From: Nitrospira sp. MA-1
Lineage (GTDB): Bacteria; Nitrospirota; Nitrospiria; Nitrospirales; UBA8639
Reading direction: 5' to 3'
DNA length: 64,000 bases
Assembly: GCA_032139905.1 (NCBI GenBank)
Contig: JAQJDB010000007.1
Location: forward strand, 1-64,000
Shown: piece after piece, positions 16,972 through 25,914 of the stretch
Position numbering within the stretch: the stretch's first letter is position 1
Layout: every line of letters begins with the position of its first letter
Made by a program: the position numbers and the translations under genes
Notes under the pieces: model-generated
Told to the model about the DNA's origin: nothing
The model's database searches: none
What the model saw: only the letters and a program-made list of their open reading frames with translations

Positions 16972-17624
16972 TGCCGACCAAGCCGAAGCGGTCCTCATCC
17001 ATCAAGCCACGGGCTCTCGTCCGGGATAACAACGAGGCGGTGGGTATGCCCAATCTCGCGAACCTGGAAACCATCGTGAAGCAACTTTTGGAAAATCTTG
17101 GTGAAGATCCCCATCGAAACGGGTTAATCAATACGCCCAAACGTGTGGCCAATTCCCTGGCCTTTCTCACCAAAGGCTACCAACAAGATATCGATGAATT
17201 GCTGAATGGGGCACTATTTCCTATTGAGTATGATGAAATGGTCATTGTGCGCGATATCGATTTTTTTAGCCTCTGTGAGCATCATCTTTTGCCGTTTTTT
17301 GGGAAATGTCATATCGGGTATATTCCCAATAAACATGTGGTGGGGCTCAGCAAAATTCCCAGGATCGTCGATGCCTTTAGTCGTCGGTTGCAGGTTCAAG
17401 AACGCTTGACGGTTCAGATTGCCCACACCCTTCACACGAAGCTCAAGCCGCGTGGGGTGGCTGTTGTCATGGAAGCCCGTCATCTCTGCATGAGTATGCG
17501 TGGGGTAGAAAGACAGAATACCGTGGCGGTCACCAGCGAAATGCTTGGCGTCTTTCGGAAACAGGAACAAACCCGCAACGAATTCCTTAAGCTCATCCGC
17601 CAGCGCGGATGCGAGGGCGATTAA
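16971..17624 (+). CDS. folE: GTP cyclohydrolase I
   Basis: This 217-residue enzyme converts GTP to 7,8-dihydroneopterin triphosphate, the first step of folate and biopterin synthesis. Zinc and catalytic residues are visible in [20 protein letters not shown], in [19 protein letters not shown], and in HLCMSMRGV. An N-terminal extension of about 35 basic residues precedes the core. Its start overlaps the PTPS stop codon, placing the two enzymes in consecutive steps of one pterin pathway. Confidence 0.95.
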   Translation: MPTKPKRSSSIKPRALVRDNNEAVGMPNLANLETIVKQLLENLGEDPHRNGLINTPKRVANSLAFLTKGYQQDIDELLNGALFPIEYDEMVIVRDIDFFSLCEHHLLPFFGKCHIGYIPNKHVVGLSKIPRIVDAFSRRLQVQERLTVQIAHTLHTKLKPRGVAVVMEARHLCMSMRGVERQNTVAVTSEMLGVFRKQEQTRNEFLKLIRQRGCEGD

Positions 17625-18038
17625 CGGTTCCTCTATTTCATGTTTGTCGTTCAGACGCGGCGGGTGTCTGCTCTTTTCTAGAGATTTGATTTTTTTCCCG
17701 GAATGAGGTTAAATCCGACATTCTTGAATTTTTATATGTATCCCCACGGAAGGGCATGTCGCGCAGGAGGCGCCGGTCTCATCCTTGTTTTTTCTTTCTG
17801 GTGCTGTGTTTGATGGTCCGGGGGAATGACAGGTGCAAGAGTCCCATCTCAAGATGAGAGAGGACATGAATGAATCTTACATGTGAGTTTTCCACATAGA
17901 GAGCATTTTCCTGTGACCTCTCTTTGAGAGTACTTAGTTTTCCTTCCTGTGATCCCTGTCTTTTCTCTCTTTCTCTAGTCTTCACCCAACTAACCTGGAT
18001 CGGATATTATTCTCATCTGCTTGGCGTTTTAGCAATAC
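17625..18038. other. Intergenic region between folE and the hydrolase gene
   Basis: About 410 bases between convergent genes. A 68-codon minus-strand frame (17779-17985) is open but shows no family features and has an odd composition; I do not call it a gene. No clear terminator is seen. Confidence 0.4.
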
Positions 18039-18836
18039 TTATAATCGGTGTGTCGTGAGGAAGCTCCGAAGAGCGTCATTGAATGCCTCAGGTTGTTCGA
18101 AGTTGGAGAGGTGGCCGGCCTCAGGGATGGTGACCTGAGTTGAGCCAGCTATCCGTTCGGCTATGTAATGAGACTCTGCGATCGGGGTGGCGACATCATT
18201 TTCGCCCACAATGACTAAAGTCGGGCAGGTGATTGTGGATAAAAGATCCGTTGAATCAAGTCTGGCGGCCATAGCCACTAAATCGACAACGATTCCTGCT
18301 GTTGATGTTTGAAGAATCATCTGTCGAACCCGCTCCACAATTTCAGGATGATGCTGAATGGTGGAAGGGGCCAGAAGTTTAGGAAGCATGAGGTCGGCAA
18401 TGGCCGCTGCTCCATCGCCAAAAGCCACTTCAGCCATCGATTGGCGTCCAGCTTTCCCTTCTTCGCTATCCGCTTGAGCTCTCGTATCAGCTAAGACCAT
18501 GGCTTTCACACGATTCGCATAATGTCGATAGATTGAAAAGAGGGTATACCCGCCCATCGACAAGCCCACAAACACAGCGTGAGCAATCCCGAGATGATCG
18601 AGCAGGTGGATGACGCCCTTGGCATAATGGTCCAACGTATCATTCCATAACACGATATCGGATTCTCCATGTCCTGCAAGGTCGATGGTGATCACTCGAT
18701 AGGTATCCTTCAGGGCATCGACCTGAGGTTGCCACATGGTTTTGGAAAGTGGAAAGGCATGGATGAAGACGAGAGGCGTGCCCTTCCCTTGATCGGAATA
18801 ACCGACTGTGACACCATCAATGACAGCCTTCACCAT
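18039..18836 (-). CDS. Alpha/beta hydrolase
   Basis: This 265-residue alpha/beta-hydrolase-fold protein has an oxyanion-hole region VFIHAFPLSKTMW, nucleophile Ser in GLSMGGY (near residue 94), acid in VGENDVATP and His in EAGHLSNFEQP. It resembles 3-oxoadipate enol-lactonase or related esterases, but no catabolic neighbours support a specific substrate. It has no signal peptide. It is single on the minus strand, divergent from rarA. Confidence 0.85.
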   Translation of the reverse strand: MVKAVIDGVTVGYSDQGKGTPLVFIHAFPLSKTMWQPQVDALKDTYRVITIDLAGHGESDIVLWNDTLDHYAKGVIHLLDHLGIAHAVFVGLSMGGYTLFSIYRHYANRVKAMVLADTRAQADSEEGKAGRQSMAEVAFGDGAAAIADLMLPKLLAPSTIQHHPEIVERVRQMILQTSTAGIVVDLVAMAARLDSTDLLSTITCPTLVIVGENDVATPIAESHYIAERIAGSTQVTIPEAGHLSNFEQPEAFNDALRSFLTTHRL

Positions 18837-18913
18837 TCCCTCCTTTTTCTTCTAATGTAGCCCCATCGATTCTTCTCGAGAGATTCAACTAAAGTGCAAT
18901 AAACCGGTTTCAT

Positions 18914-18943
18914 TTGCGGGTGCATGACCCGTGGTTATAGCAT
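18914..18943 (+). promoter_or_regulatory. Possible promoter of rarA
   Basis: TTGCGG at 18914-18919 and TAGCAT at 18938-18943 are separated by 18 bases. The -10 hexamer is identical to that of three better promoters in this window. It lies 66 bases before the rarA start. Confidence 0.4.
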
Positions 18944-19009
18944 ACTCAGAATAAAGAGGTAATTACGAAAACGTTTCCCAGAAGGACCTTGGGGAGCAAG
19001 TGAATTTTC

Positions 19010-20344
19010 ATGGAATTATTTGAGTCACAGTCCCAGAAAGATCTTTTTCCTGTTCAGGAGTCTTCCGATAACCGTCATGCTCCATTAGCAGAGAGGATGC
19101 GGCCAAAGGATTTTGAGGAGTTTGTGGGGCAGGAAGATGTTCTGGCCGAAAATCAGCCGTTGCGTGTGGCCATTGAACATGATCGTGTGCCCTCACTTAT
19201 TCTGTGGGGGCCGCCGGGGACGGGGAAGACGACGTTAGCGAGTTTAATCGCCCAAAAAACCCAGGCGACATTCGTGCCATTTTCAGCGGTCCTGAGCGGA
19301 GTCCCGGAGTTACGCGGATTGCTGAAGACGGCTCAACAACGCCGAAAGGTGTCAGGGCAGCGAACACTTCTTTTTGTGGATGAAATTCATCGATTCAATA
19401 AAGCGCAGCAAGATGCCTTCCTTCCCTATGTTGAACGGGGAGATATCATCCTCATTGGAGCCACCACGCAGAATCCTTCTTTTGAAGTGATTGCCCCGTT
19501 GTTGTCGCGGTCCATGGTGGTGGTGCTTCAGTCCTTAAACGAGGAGGCGTTGAGACATATCTTGAATCGTGCCCTTTCAGATGCGAAACGAGGGCTTGGT
19601 TCTTCACGCGTCACCCTGACTCCCGACGCTCAGCAACTATTGATTGGATATGGCAATGGCGATGCGCGTTCGATGTTAACGGGGCTGGAGTTCGTCGTTG
19701 GCCAATATGCGAAGTCAGGCAAACCTACCACCATCGACCAACTGCAAGTCGAGCAAGCCCTGAAGCAGAAGGCTCTACGATACGATCGGGATGGGGAAGA
19801 ACATTACAATCTGATTTCGGCCTTTATCAAAAGCATGCGGGACTCCGACCCGGATGGGGCGTTGTATTGGCTGGCGCGGATGCTGGAAGGGGGGGAAGAT
19901 CCCAAGTTTATTGCCAGGCGCATGATGATTTTTGCGTCAGAAGATATCGGGATGGCAGACCCGCAGGGTTTGCTGATCGCCTCGGCTGTTTTTCATGCGG
20001 TTGAGGTCATCGGTTTACCTGAAGCACAAATCAATTTGGCTCATGGGGTCACCTATTTAGCTATCGCACCAAAAAGTAATGCATCGTATGCAGGGCTTTT
20101 GGCGGCGAGGAAAGATGCCAAGGAAAAAGGTAATCTGCCCGTCCCGCTGCATTTACGTAATGCGGTGACTTCGTTAATGAAGGATTTGGATTATGGGAAA
20201 AACTATCGTTATGCCCATGATGATCCAAGCGGCGCCAAAGGCCAAACACATCTTCCTAAAGAATTAGAAGGCCGGAAGTATTATCGGTCCAGGGGTTCCG
20301 CCTCTGCTGGTAATGTCGACGAAGAAGATCTTAACTCGCCCTGA
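19010..20344 (+). CDS. rarA: Replication-associated recombination protein A (RarA/MgsA)
   Basis: This 444-residue AAA+ ATPase acts at stalled replication forks. Features: RMRPKDFEEFVGQ near the N-terminus, Walker A GPPGTGKTT (from residue 66), LFVDEIHRFNKAQQD (Walker B), sensor I GATTQNPSFE, and the MgsA C-terminal domain (RMLEGGEDPKFIARRM, SEDIGMADP, PLHLRN). Full length for the family. A decayed copy of its last 65 or so codons lies about 400 bases downstream. Confidence 0.95.
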   Translation: MELFESQSQKDLFPVQESSDNRHAPLAERMRPKDFEEFVGQEDVLAENQPLRVAIEHDRVPSLILWGPPGTGKTTLASLIAQKTQATFVPFSAVLSGVPELRGLLKTAQQRRKVSGQRTLLFVDEIHRFNKAQQDAFLPYVERGDIILIGATTQNPSFEVIAPLLSRSMVVVLQSLNEEALRHILNRALSDAKRGLGSSRVTLTPDAQQLLIGYGNGDARSMLTGLEFVVGQYAKSGKPTTIDQLQVEQALKQKALRYDRDGEEHYNLISAFIKSMRDSDPDGALYWLARMLEGGEDPKFIARRMMIFASEDIGMADPQGLLIASAVFHAVEVIGLPEAQINLAHGVTYLAIAPKSNASYAGLLAARKDAKEKGNLPVPLHLRNAVTSLMKDLDYGKNYRYAHDDPSGAKGQTHLPKELEGRKYYRSRGSASAGNVDEEDLNSP

Positions 20345-20369
20345 TAATAATAGGGTTCTGAATTAAAGA

Positions 20370-20553
20370 GCCGGGTTTCGCCCCGGCAGCCGAGGTCCTT
20401 TTGTTTCGGCAAAAGGACCCAAAACCATGGTGGCCGTGGTGTGGCCCTTCGGGTTCCTTCACGGTTCGCCGACTCCGGCGGCGCGCAAACTCGCTGCGCT
20501 CAAACAGTGCGCGCCTTTTTCCCGGAGTCGCCTGCACTGCTCGGCCACACCAC
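20370..20553. repeat. Cluster of hairpins and a nested palindromic element
   Basis: Two perfect hairpins, 20370-20387 (GCCGGG arms) and 20395-20418 (9-bp arms around TTTCGG), are followed by a nested palindrome. Arms 20436-20446/20543-20553, 20470-20478/20522-20530 and 20480-20486/20509-20515 are each perfectly complementary and fold into one another. The GC-rich composition differs from flanking genes. This has the build of a dispersed palindromic repeat or MITE-like element; whether it recurs elsewhere in the genome cannot be seen in this window. Confidence 0.65.
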
Positions 20554-20750
20554 AAGGCCAGAGAAGACTGCGGAAGCAATGAGTCCTTTATTGATGGCGG
20601 ACCAACTCGCGGAGCCTGTCCTGATCCTTGCCGAAGGGCTCAGACAACGCCCGCTGATTAATGAGCGGGCCCACCCACAGGGCCGATCGGTAGGCGTCGG
20701 TTCGCATGGGAAAATAGCTTGTCTTGTGGATGTGATACTTTTCTTAGGAA

Positions 20751-20972
20751 ACTACGAGAAAAGATGGTGAAGAAAAAGACAATCTGCCGGTTCCAATACA
20801 TTTGCGTAATGCGGTCACTTCGCTGATGAAGGATTTAAACTATGGGAAAGACTACCGGTAGCCCATGATGATCCCAAGGGGTGCCAAAGCCCAAACTCAT
20901 CTTTCCAAAGAATTAGAAGGTCACCGGTTTTATCGCCTTACAGATTCTTCTTCTCCTGCTGATGACGAATAA
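20751..20972 (+). pseudogene. Remnant of a second rarA (C-terminal part)
   Basis: Read in frame from 20751 it gives [20 protein letters not shown] and on to YGKDYR, closely matching the end of the rarA protein. A one-base deletion then creates TAG near 20860, and a compensating one-base insertion restores similarity to HLSKELEGHRFYRL. It ends with its own TAA at 20970-20972 and its own terminal residues (SSSPADDE), so it is not a recent duplicate but the tail of a diverged paralog. The 5' part is gone, replaced by the palindromic stretch. Confidence 0.85.
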
Positions 20973-21020
20973 GACCTCCATGCCCCTTGGTGATCTAGCC
21001 GTTCCGTGTGCATCTTGTTG

Positions 21021-22046
21021 TTATATTTCGTTTGGCAGGGACGGTTCGGGCTTCATAATCTCACGCAGTATCTTGTACTCAAATTGACCGCTAGAGTCTT
21101 TTCCTATGAGCTGTGCAAGGGAGGCTTTGCCTTTTCGATCAACAAAGAACAGGCCGAGCCGCTCCAAGTAGGTATCGTCATAGTTCGGCGGAACAAGTGG
21201 GAGTAACTCCACCCCAATTGCGGTGAATTTCCAAACGATAACTTGGACTTCCTTAGCAATATCGCCTCGTTCAATTACCAATATTCGTTCGCCTAAGAAA
21301 AAATATTCCTTATCAATGGATTCTTCGCGGAAGACGCGTAGCGAGAGGTTTGATGGATACATGACGTCCAGTTCCGCCAACCGAAATAGGAGACCAGGAA
21401 CGATATTACGGTCCGCTTCGAGCCATGCCATATCACGGGCGTCAACGAATGCGGTGGCATTCCAGGTAATTGCGAGTTTACCGACGCGTTCGAGAAGTTC
21501 AGCTTCTGGGCGCGTCATGTTCCTGACGAAATCTAGAGTTCGCAAGGAATATGTCCCGGGTCTACGGATTTCCCCAGCAAGAATGCGACCCCACAGGTCC
21601 TGCATCTGTTCGGAAGAGATATCTTGAGCGTATTTGAAGAATCGCGTCACCCAATCGTCGTCAGGTGATTCAGGTGCCACAGATTCGTCGTTTGCCAACT
21701 CAAGAGCAGTCTTTGAAGTAATGCTTTCAATGTTCGATTGTTCTTTGCGCGCTTGGTAATCCAGTCGAAATCCGGAGCGGTGTTCCATGGTCTTTGCTTC
21801 AAGAACGAGTGTTTGATCTTCTGGCTTTTGCCAAATTTCGATCTCGCCATCCTTGTAAGTAACAGGTAGTTGATGTTGTTTGGCAACATCATTTAGTGCG
21901 TCGGAAATGACTCGGATTTCATGAGCTTTGGCCTCAGCATTCTTCCGCATTAAGTACGACGCCGTGACCGCACCGGCACCATTTGAGATGACTTCGATGA
22001 GTCGCGTAAGTGGTTTACTGAGGCCAGCTAGGTCTTTGATTTCCAT
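21021..22046 (-). CDS. DUF2806 domain protein
   Basis: This 341-residue protein has a C-terminal half typical of DUF2806 (SSEQMQDLWGRILAGEIRRPG, YSLRTLDFVRNMTRPEAELL). The N-terminus (residues 1-60) holds a short hydrophobic stretch (SNGAGAVTASYLM) and then charged, probably coiled-coil sequence. Function is unknown. It sits between the rarA remnant and the ABC-F gene in a stretch that looks like an accessory insertion; nothing ties it to a pathway. Confidence 0.75.
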   Translation of the reverse strand: MEIKDLAGLSKPLTRLIEVISNGAGAVTASYLMRKNAEAKAHEIRVISDALNDVAKQHQLPVTYKDGEIEIWQKPEDQTLVLEAKTMEHRSGFRLDYQARKEQSNIESITSKTALELANDESVAPESPDDDWVTRFFKYAQDISSEQMQDLWGRILAGEIRRPGTYSLRTLDFVRNMTRPEAELLERVGKLAITWNATAFVDARDMAWLEADRNIVPGLLFRLAELDVMYPSNLSLRVFREESIDKEYFFLGERILVIERGDIAKEVQVIVWKFTAIGVELLPLVPPNYDDTYLERLGLFFVDRKGKASLAQLIGKDSSGQFEYKILREIMKPEPSLPNEI

Positions 22047-22245
22047 ACCATTCCAAAAATGTGGTGCCCTACGTAACTAGAAATAGACGGCCTATAGGTC
22101 GTAAAACTTCACAACTTAAATATAACCCTTATGAAATTTCTGAAATTTTGTCAATCATGTATGAACATTTCAGAAAAGAAAGTAAAGATGCCAGGCTCCT
22201 TAATGACCGTTATTTTTTGGAAGACACAGCAAGATGTCCTGGAAA

Positions 22246-24108
22246 TTACGAGATTTGGGATTGTTGTTTTTCGAGTTGGGCGCTGAGGTCGCCCCATTTG
22301 TGGGTGAGACGATCGAGGTCATGGCCCCATTGTTCGCGTTCGTGGTGGAGGGAATTCCATCGGGAGTAGTCTTGGTAGGTGGCCGGGTCAGCGAGTTCCA
22401 CATCCCGGGCTTTGATTTGTTCTTCGAGCTGGGCAATGTCTTTTTCCACGGTAGTGACTTGTTTTTCCAAACGGGCGATGCTTTTTGAGAGGTCTCGTCG
22501 AGACGGACCGTCAGGAGGTGCGACGGTTGTTCTGGCTGTCCCATTGGTGGAATGCTCGGTCGTGGGTTTTTCCTTTTGAGGTTTTTCTTTTTTCTTGGAT
22601 TTTTTCTTGTCGTCTGTGGCTTCCGGCGGAACCTGGTCTTCAAGTTCTTTGGCCCGTTTCCAGCAGTAATATTCATAGTCGCCAATGTAATCGCGGGCTT
22701 GTCCATCGTCTATTTCTACGACGCGTGTAGCCACACGCATGAGGAATGTGGGGTCATGCGAGATAAACACCATGGTCCCCGGAAATTGCAGCAGGGCGTC
22801 CGTCAGCATATCCACGGATGTGGGATCCAAATGGTTGGTCGGCTCATCTAAGAGCAAGGTATTGGCCGGTTCGACGAGCATACGGGCTAAGGCGACCCGG
22901 TTGCGTTCCCCGCCGCTCAAGGCTTTGATGGGTTTTTTCTGATCATCTCCTGAGAATAAAAATGCGCCGGCTAAACCCCGTAAGAAGTTTCGCTCAGTCA
23001 TGGGCGCGGCTTCTTCCAGTGAATCCAATATGGAATGTTCTGATTTCAGAATCTCGGCCTGGTGCTGGGCAAAGTAGTGGAGGGTGACTCCGTGCCCCAA
23101 GGTTCTGGACCCTTTGTCGAATTCTAAAACTCCAGCCAGGATTTTGAGGAGCGTAGATTTTCCAGCCCCGTTTTCTCCGACTAAGGCCACGCGTTGTCCT
23201 CGCTCAACCGAAAAATCCAAGCCATCATAAATGATCTTCTCGTCATAGCGTTTCCCGATACCCCGTAGCTCGAACACGTCTTTTCCACTAGCCGGGGGAT
23301 CCGGGAATTTAAATCGCAACCGTTTCGTGTCCCGCTGCAATTCAATGCGTTTCACTTTTTCAAGTTGTTTGATGCGGGATTGCACCTGGCTGGCTTTGTT
23401 GGCCTGGTACCGGAACCGGTCGACGAAGTTTTGGACGCGTGAAATTTCTTTAGATTGTCGATTGGCAGCTGCCTCTTCCTGGGCGTCTCGCTCTGCCCGA
23501 AGCTTTTGGAAGCGCGTGTAATTGCCGCGGTATTCCTGCAGAGTATGGTTCCGGACTTCCCAGATATGGGTGACCATGTTGTCTAAAAAGCCGGTATCAT
23601 GGCTGATGATTAACAGCGTGAAATTCGAAGTGAGTAGGAATGATTCCAGCCAACGCTGTGTTGGTTTGTCGAGGTGGTTGGTCGGCTCGTCCAGCATGAG
23701 GACGTCGGGAGCTGACAGCAATAAGTGGGCGAGGGCCACCCGCATGCGATAGCCACCGGAGAGGGTATCAATTTTTCGTTCCCAATCCGACTCCTGAAAT
23801 CCTAAGCCGGCAAGAATCCGCTTGGCTTCGTGATCGGGGAATTGGTTCCGATGTGTGGCATCGAGAATGGTGTTTCCCGGCAGGGACTCCAGTTCCTGTG
23901 GCAGATAGCCAAGTCGAAGAAAAGGACGTTGTCGGATTTTTCCGCTTTCGAATTCCTCCTCAGTGAGGATCATGCGCATCAGTGAGGTTTTGCCTGACCC
24001 ATTCGGACCAACAAGTCCCACGCGGGTGTTGGGTTTGAGGTGTGCCGAGGCCTTAATAAACAGGGGCTTTGTGGGGTGGCTCTTGGAAATTTGTTCGATA
24101 TGCAACAT
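22246..24108 (-). CDS. ABC-F family ATPase
   Basis: This 620-residue soluble protein has two ATP-binding cassettes and no membrane domain. The first has GPNGSGKTSL, LSGGYRMRVALA and LMLDEPTNHLD; the second has GENGAGKSTL, LSGGERNRVALA and LLLDEPTNHLD. A charged inter-domain linker (residues about 205-285) and a Lys/Glu-rich C-terminal coiled coil (about 500-620) match the Uup/YheS-type group. ABC-F proteins bind the ribosomal E site and relieve stalls. The subfamily cannot be set by eye. Confidence 0.92.
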   Translation of the reverse strand: MLHIEQISKSHPTKPLFIKASAHLKPNTRVGLVGPNGSGKTSLMRMILTEEEFESGKIRQRPFLRLGYLPQELESLPGNTILDATHRNQFPDHEAKRILAGLGFQESDWERKIDTLSGGYRMRVALAHLLLSAPDVLMLDEPTNHLDKPTQRWLESFLLTSNFTLLIISHDTGFLDNMVTHIWEVRNHTLQEYRGNYTRFQKLRAERDAQEEAAANRQSKEISRVQNFVDRFRYQANKASQVQSRIKQLEKVKRIELQRDTKRLRFKFPDPPASGKDVFELRGIGKRYDEKIIYDGLDFSVERGQRVALVGENGAGKSTLLKILAGVLEFDKGSRTLGHGVTLHYFAQHQAEILKSEHSILDSLEEAAPMTERNFLRGLAGAFLFSGDDQKKPIKALSGGERNRVALARMLVEPANTLLLDEPTNHLDPTSVDMLTDALLQFPGTMVFISHDPTFLMRVATRVVEIDDGQARDYIGDYEYYCWKRAKELEDQVPPEATDDKKKSKKKEKPQKEKPTTEHSTNGTARTTVAPPDGPSRRDLSKSIARLEKQVTTVEKDIAQLEEQIKARDVELADPATYQDYSRWNSLHHEREQWGHDLDRLTHKWGDLSAQLEKQQSQIS

Positions 24109-24193
24109 GCGGAAGCACCATCCAATATGTGAGATGAAAACGGAGTTAAAACCCCTTTGTCATGGTCAAAAAGACGGAAAGGAGGGATGAAAT

Positions 24194-24269
24194 TGGTGGA
24201 GCTGGCCGGGATTGAACCGGCGACCTCGTGAATGCCATTCACGCGCGCTCCCAACTGCGCTACAGCCCC
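24194..24269 (-). tRNA. tRNA-Ala (anticodon GGC)
   Basis: The minus strand folds into a full cloverleaf: acceptor arm GGGGCTG paired with its 3' partner (one G-T pair), D arm with AGTTGGGAG, anticodon stem CGTGA/TCACG around loop ATGGCAT (anticodon GGC), T arm with GGTTCGATCC, discriminator A and an encoded CCA at 24194-24196. Confidence 0.96.
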
Positions 24270-24281
24270 ACACCGAAAATG

Positions 24282-24310
24282 ATGCTATCACGCGACTCAG
24301 GTTCGGTCAA
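24282..24310 (-). promoter_or_regulatory. Promoter of tRNA-Ala
   Basis: On the minus strand TTGACC (24305-24310) and TAGCAT (24282-24287) are exactly 17 bases apart, and the tRNA begins 12 bases after the -10 element. Spacing and position fit a housekeeping sigma factor promoter. Confidence 0.8.
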
Positions 24311-24454
24311 GAAAACACAGATGAAAGAAAGACCTGGCTTCCTCGTTGACAAATTATGCGGTGAGACCTACGATTCACCCTTGAAGCTCTGGCTGACCCG
24401 CTGGCCGAGTTTTTTTTTGTCCCGTGCTCCTGTCCTGTGCGTGTGGAGGAAACT

Positions 24455-25768
24455 ATGGCCGCGTTGGTTGTTGTCGGCTCCCAATGGGGAGATGAAGGAA
24501 AAGGAAAAATTGTGGATCTTCTGGCCAAGGATGCGGATGTCATTGTCCGCTATCAGGGAGGTTCCAATGCCGGCCATACGGTCATTACCAATAAAGGCAC
24601 CTTTATATTTCATTTGATTCCTTCGGGTATTCTGTATCGAGGGAAGGTGTGCGCGTTGGGGAATGGGGTCGCCATTGATCCGGCCGGGTTGATCGAGGAG
24701 TTGGATCGTTTGATCGCTAAGGGGATTCCGGTTGGAAAACGATTTCTGATTAGTAATCGGGCCCATGTCATCATGCCATACCATAAAGCCATTGATAAGG
24801 CAGCAGAACAGGCGAAAGGGGCCAGGCGAATCGGGACGACAGGCCGAGGCATTGGGCCGGCGTATGTCGATAAAATGGCGCGAGTCGGCATTCGCATGGG
24901 AGATTTGTTAAATCCCGATGTGTTGCAACAAAAGATTAAGGAAAACCTGGTGGAAATCAATGCGTTCTTAGAGCGCATTTACAATGTGGATGGGTTCACC
25001 GTTGAGAAAATTTTCAAAGATTACCAGGCCTACGGTGAGCGGCTTCGTCCTCATATTACGGATGTGGCATTGGTCCTGGATCGAGCATTTGAACGGGAGA
25101 AACGGGTCTTGTTTGAAGGGGCACAAGGAACCCATTTAGATGTCGATTTTGGGACCTATCCTTATGTGACCTCTTCGAGCTCCTGCTCGGGTGGTGCCTG
25201 TACCGGAAGTGGGGTCGGCCCCACGACGATTAAAGGAGTCCTGGGTGTGACGAAGGCCTATACCACCAGAGTCGGTGGAGGTCCGTTTCCGACAGAATTG
25301 ACGGATGAAATGGGTCAGCAACTCATGCAGCGTGGGAATGAATACGGGTCGACCACGGGTCGGGCACGCCGGTGTGGCTGGTTAGATATGGTGTTATTGC
25401 GATATGCCGTTCGAATCAACGGACTCACCTCATTGGCGATCACGAAGTTGGATGTGCTGGATGGCTGCAAAGAATTGAAAATTTGTACGGGATATCGATA
25501 TCAGGGAAAGCTCCACAAGGAAATGCCAGGTGATTTGGAAGTATTGGCTGGCTGTGAACCGGTGTATGAACGATGGAAGGGCTGGACAACGGAAACGTCT
25601 GGATTGAAGACCTATCGAGGTCTTCCACCTGCAGCTAAACGGTACTTGGCCAGAATTGAGGAATTAACCGGATGTCGAATAGATATGATTTCGACCGGTT
25701 CCAAGCGTGAAGATACAATTATTGTGAGAAATCCCTTGGTTCGATCACGCAAGGGCTCATCACTTTAA
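24455..25768 (+). CDS. purA: Adenylosuccinate synthetase
   Basis: This 437-residue GTP-dependent enzyme joins IMP and aspartate in AMP synthesis. The N-terminal GSQWGDEGKGKIVD holds the catalytic Asp and P-loop-like glycine motif; further on come YQGGSNAGHTV, IGTTGRGIGPAY, EGAQGTHLDVDFGTYPYVTSS in two parts, and TTGRARRCGWLD. ATG 24455 follows GGAGGA with 4 bases between; the longer GTG start at 24437 is unlikely. Confidence 0.96.
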   Translation: MAALVVVGSQWGDEGKGKIVDLLAKDADVIVRYQGGSNAGHTVITNKGTFIFHLIPSGILYRGKVCALGNGVAIDPAGLIEELDRLIAKGIPVGKRFLISNRAHVIMPYHKAIDKAAEQAKGARRIGTTGRGIGPAYVDKMARVGIRMGDLLNPDVLQQKIKENLVEINAFLERIYNVDGFTVEKIFKDYQAYGERLRPHITDVALVLDRAFEREKRVLFEGAQGTHLDVDFGTYPYVTSSSSCSGGACTGSGVGPTTIKGVLGVTKAYTTRVGGGPFPTELTDEMGQQLMQRGNEYGSTTGRARRCGWLDMVLLRYAVRINGLTSLAITKLDVLDGCKELKICTGYRYQGKLHKEMPGDLEVLAGCEPVYERWKGWTTETSGLKTYRGLPPAAKRYLARIEELTGCRIDMISTGSKREDTIIVRNPLVRSRKGSSL

Positions 25769-25798
25769 GGGTCCTTTGTATTTTTCTCTACAGTAAGT

Positions 25799-25827
25799 TT
25801 GACAACACCGGAATCCATTGTTAGCAT
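25799..25827 (+). promoter_or_regulatory. Promoter of tRNA-Lys
   Basis: TTGACA at 25799-25804 and TAGCAT at 25822-25827 are 17 bases apart; the tRNA begins 11 bases later. This arrangement is very close to that of the tRNA-Ala promoter. Confidence 0.85.
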
Positions 25828-25838
25828 CGCGACCCGGT

Positions 25839-25914
25839 GAGCCGCTAGCTCAGTTGGTAGAGCATCGCCCTTTTAAGGCGAGGGTCGTGCGTTCGAGCCG
25901 CACGCGGCTCACCA
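25839..25914 (+). tRNA. tRNA-Lys (anticodon TTT), integration target
   Basis: Complete cloverleaf: acceptor GAGCCGC/GCGGCTC, D arm CTCAGTTGGTAGAG, anticodon loop CTTTTAA (anticodon TTT), T arm with GTTCGAGCC, discriminator A and encoded CCA at 25912-25914. Its 3' half from 25867 is the left attachment core of the element that follows; the displaced original 3' half is at 34449. Confidence 0.97.

Noticed and set aside
17779-17985. 68-codon minus-strand frame between folE and the hydrolase gene
   Set aside because: Very basic, low-information residues and no convincing start context; more likely chance in an intergenic region.
22246-22706. 168-codon frame inside the 3' end of the ABC-F gene
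   Set aside because: It lies in another frame over the Lys/Glu-rich coiled-coil codons, which keep alternative frames open.
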